A stretch of DNA of 64,000 bases from Closterium sp. Naga37s-1. Lineage: Eukaryota > Streptophyta > Zygnematophyceae > Desmidiales > Closteriaceae. Every line of letters begins with the position of its first letter. Within the stretch, counting starts at the first letter, position 1. The notes below the pieces were generated by a model. It saw only the letters and a list, made by a program, of their open reading frames with translations, did not search any database and was not told where the DNA came from. Below, one piece after another: positions 63,773 to 64,000 of this stretch. The stretch lies in the NCBI GenBank assembly GCA_947471745.1, contig CANJKZ010000930.1, positions 1 to 64,000 on the forward strand. Reading direction: 5' to 3'. The position numbers and the translations under genes are program-made.

Positions 63773-64000
63773 GTGGAGATGAACCCGGGGGACTGTTTTT
63801 CAACGATAGAGGCACCTTAGAAGTAAAAGGGGGGAGGGGGGGAGAGTGGGAGGGGAGGGTAGAAGTGTGTGCTCCCTTGGTCTTATGCTTTGTAGGTTTT
63901 GTTTGCTTGTCTTTGTTTGCTTGTCTACGCGCTAGATGTGCCCTTCCTAGAATCTGCATGTCTGTACCAGCCTCTACTATCAATACAAAGGATTGTTTGA

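Larger units (their letters stand above)
58844..64000 (+). mobile_element. LINE-like retroelement with RT and putative C-terminal nuclease (degenerate)
   Basis: After two hairpin-forming CGGCC..GGCCG palindromes (58848-58866 and 58879-58894) comes a GC-rich ORF1-like region (58997-60270, frames uncertain). A reverse transcriptase frame from about 60970 follows, then a C-terminal part with a Cys/His cluster and a nuclease-like domain. The 3' end closes at the window edge and resembles the 3' end of the fragment at 57764-58315. No LTRs are seen. Confidence 0.7.

Noticed and set aside
58844..64000. DIRS-type or other tyrosine-recombinase element
   Set aside because: No recombinase motif or split terminal repeats seen. 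The 5'-truncated relative at 57764 favours a non-LTR mechanism.
1..64000. Naming the species
   Set aside because: Gene content supports a streptophyte, but nothing in the window separates charophyte algae from bryophytes with confidence.

Overview
This is a nuclear window from a eukaryote of the green-plant (streptophyte) lineage. The evidence is GT-AG introns throughout, an EXO70 exocyst gene, a plastid-targeted protein with a second twin-arginine lumen signal, and Ty1/copia, pogo-like and LINE-like elements. The very C/T-rich introns would suit a charophyte alga or an early-diverging land plant, but no species is claimed. I saw no tRNA, rRNA or CRISPR array.

Layout. 1-812: 3' end of an unrecognised + gene. 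2508-3395: proline-rich hypothetical protein. 4952-6551: two-exon plastid lumen protein. 8083-19080: EXO70 gene whose exons from 9234 onward can be joined in frame from one copy each, although most exons also exist as extra partial copies. 20507-22457 (-): secreted cysteine-rich protein with repeated exon fragments. 23999-31596: six-exon short-chain dehydrogenase/reductase whose third and fifth exons have been amplified, including a 131-bp x about 16 array that runs into a 19-bp minisatellite. 32807-45901: GT90/CAP10-like glycosyltransferase split by an 11.3-kb intron. That intron holds a non-autonomous gag-protease LTR element (33728-44260), itself interrupted by an autonomous-type copia element (35662-42905). 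46761-50382: complete pogo-like DNA transposon with a 4-exon transposase on the minus strand. 50609-57763: decayed copia element carrying a 292-bp MITE of the same pogo family. 57764-64000: a 5'-truncated LINE-like copy, 157-bp tandem repeats, and a longer LINE-like element with reverse transcriptase and a putative C-terminal nuclease domain.

The strongest unexplained theme is local amplification of exon-sized pieces inside three neighbouring, unrelated genes (EXO70, cysteine-rich, SDR). Units are mostly about 120-170 bp and usually hold an acceptor site plus part of an exon. At several junctions between duplicated copies there is a palindrome or inverted repeat built on TTTTGAG-N4-CTCAAAA, with host-sequence arms up to 48 bp in total. 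This looks like the footprint of one recurring duplication process. The genes appear to stay readable because one complete copy of each exon remains, but that needs transcript data.

All coordinates and translations were worked out by eye. Family names rest on recognised motifs, not on a database search.
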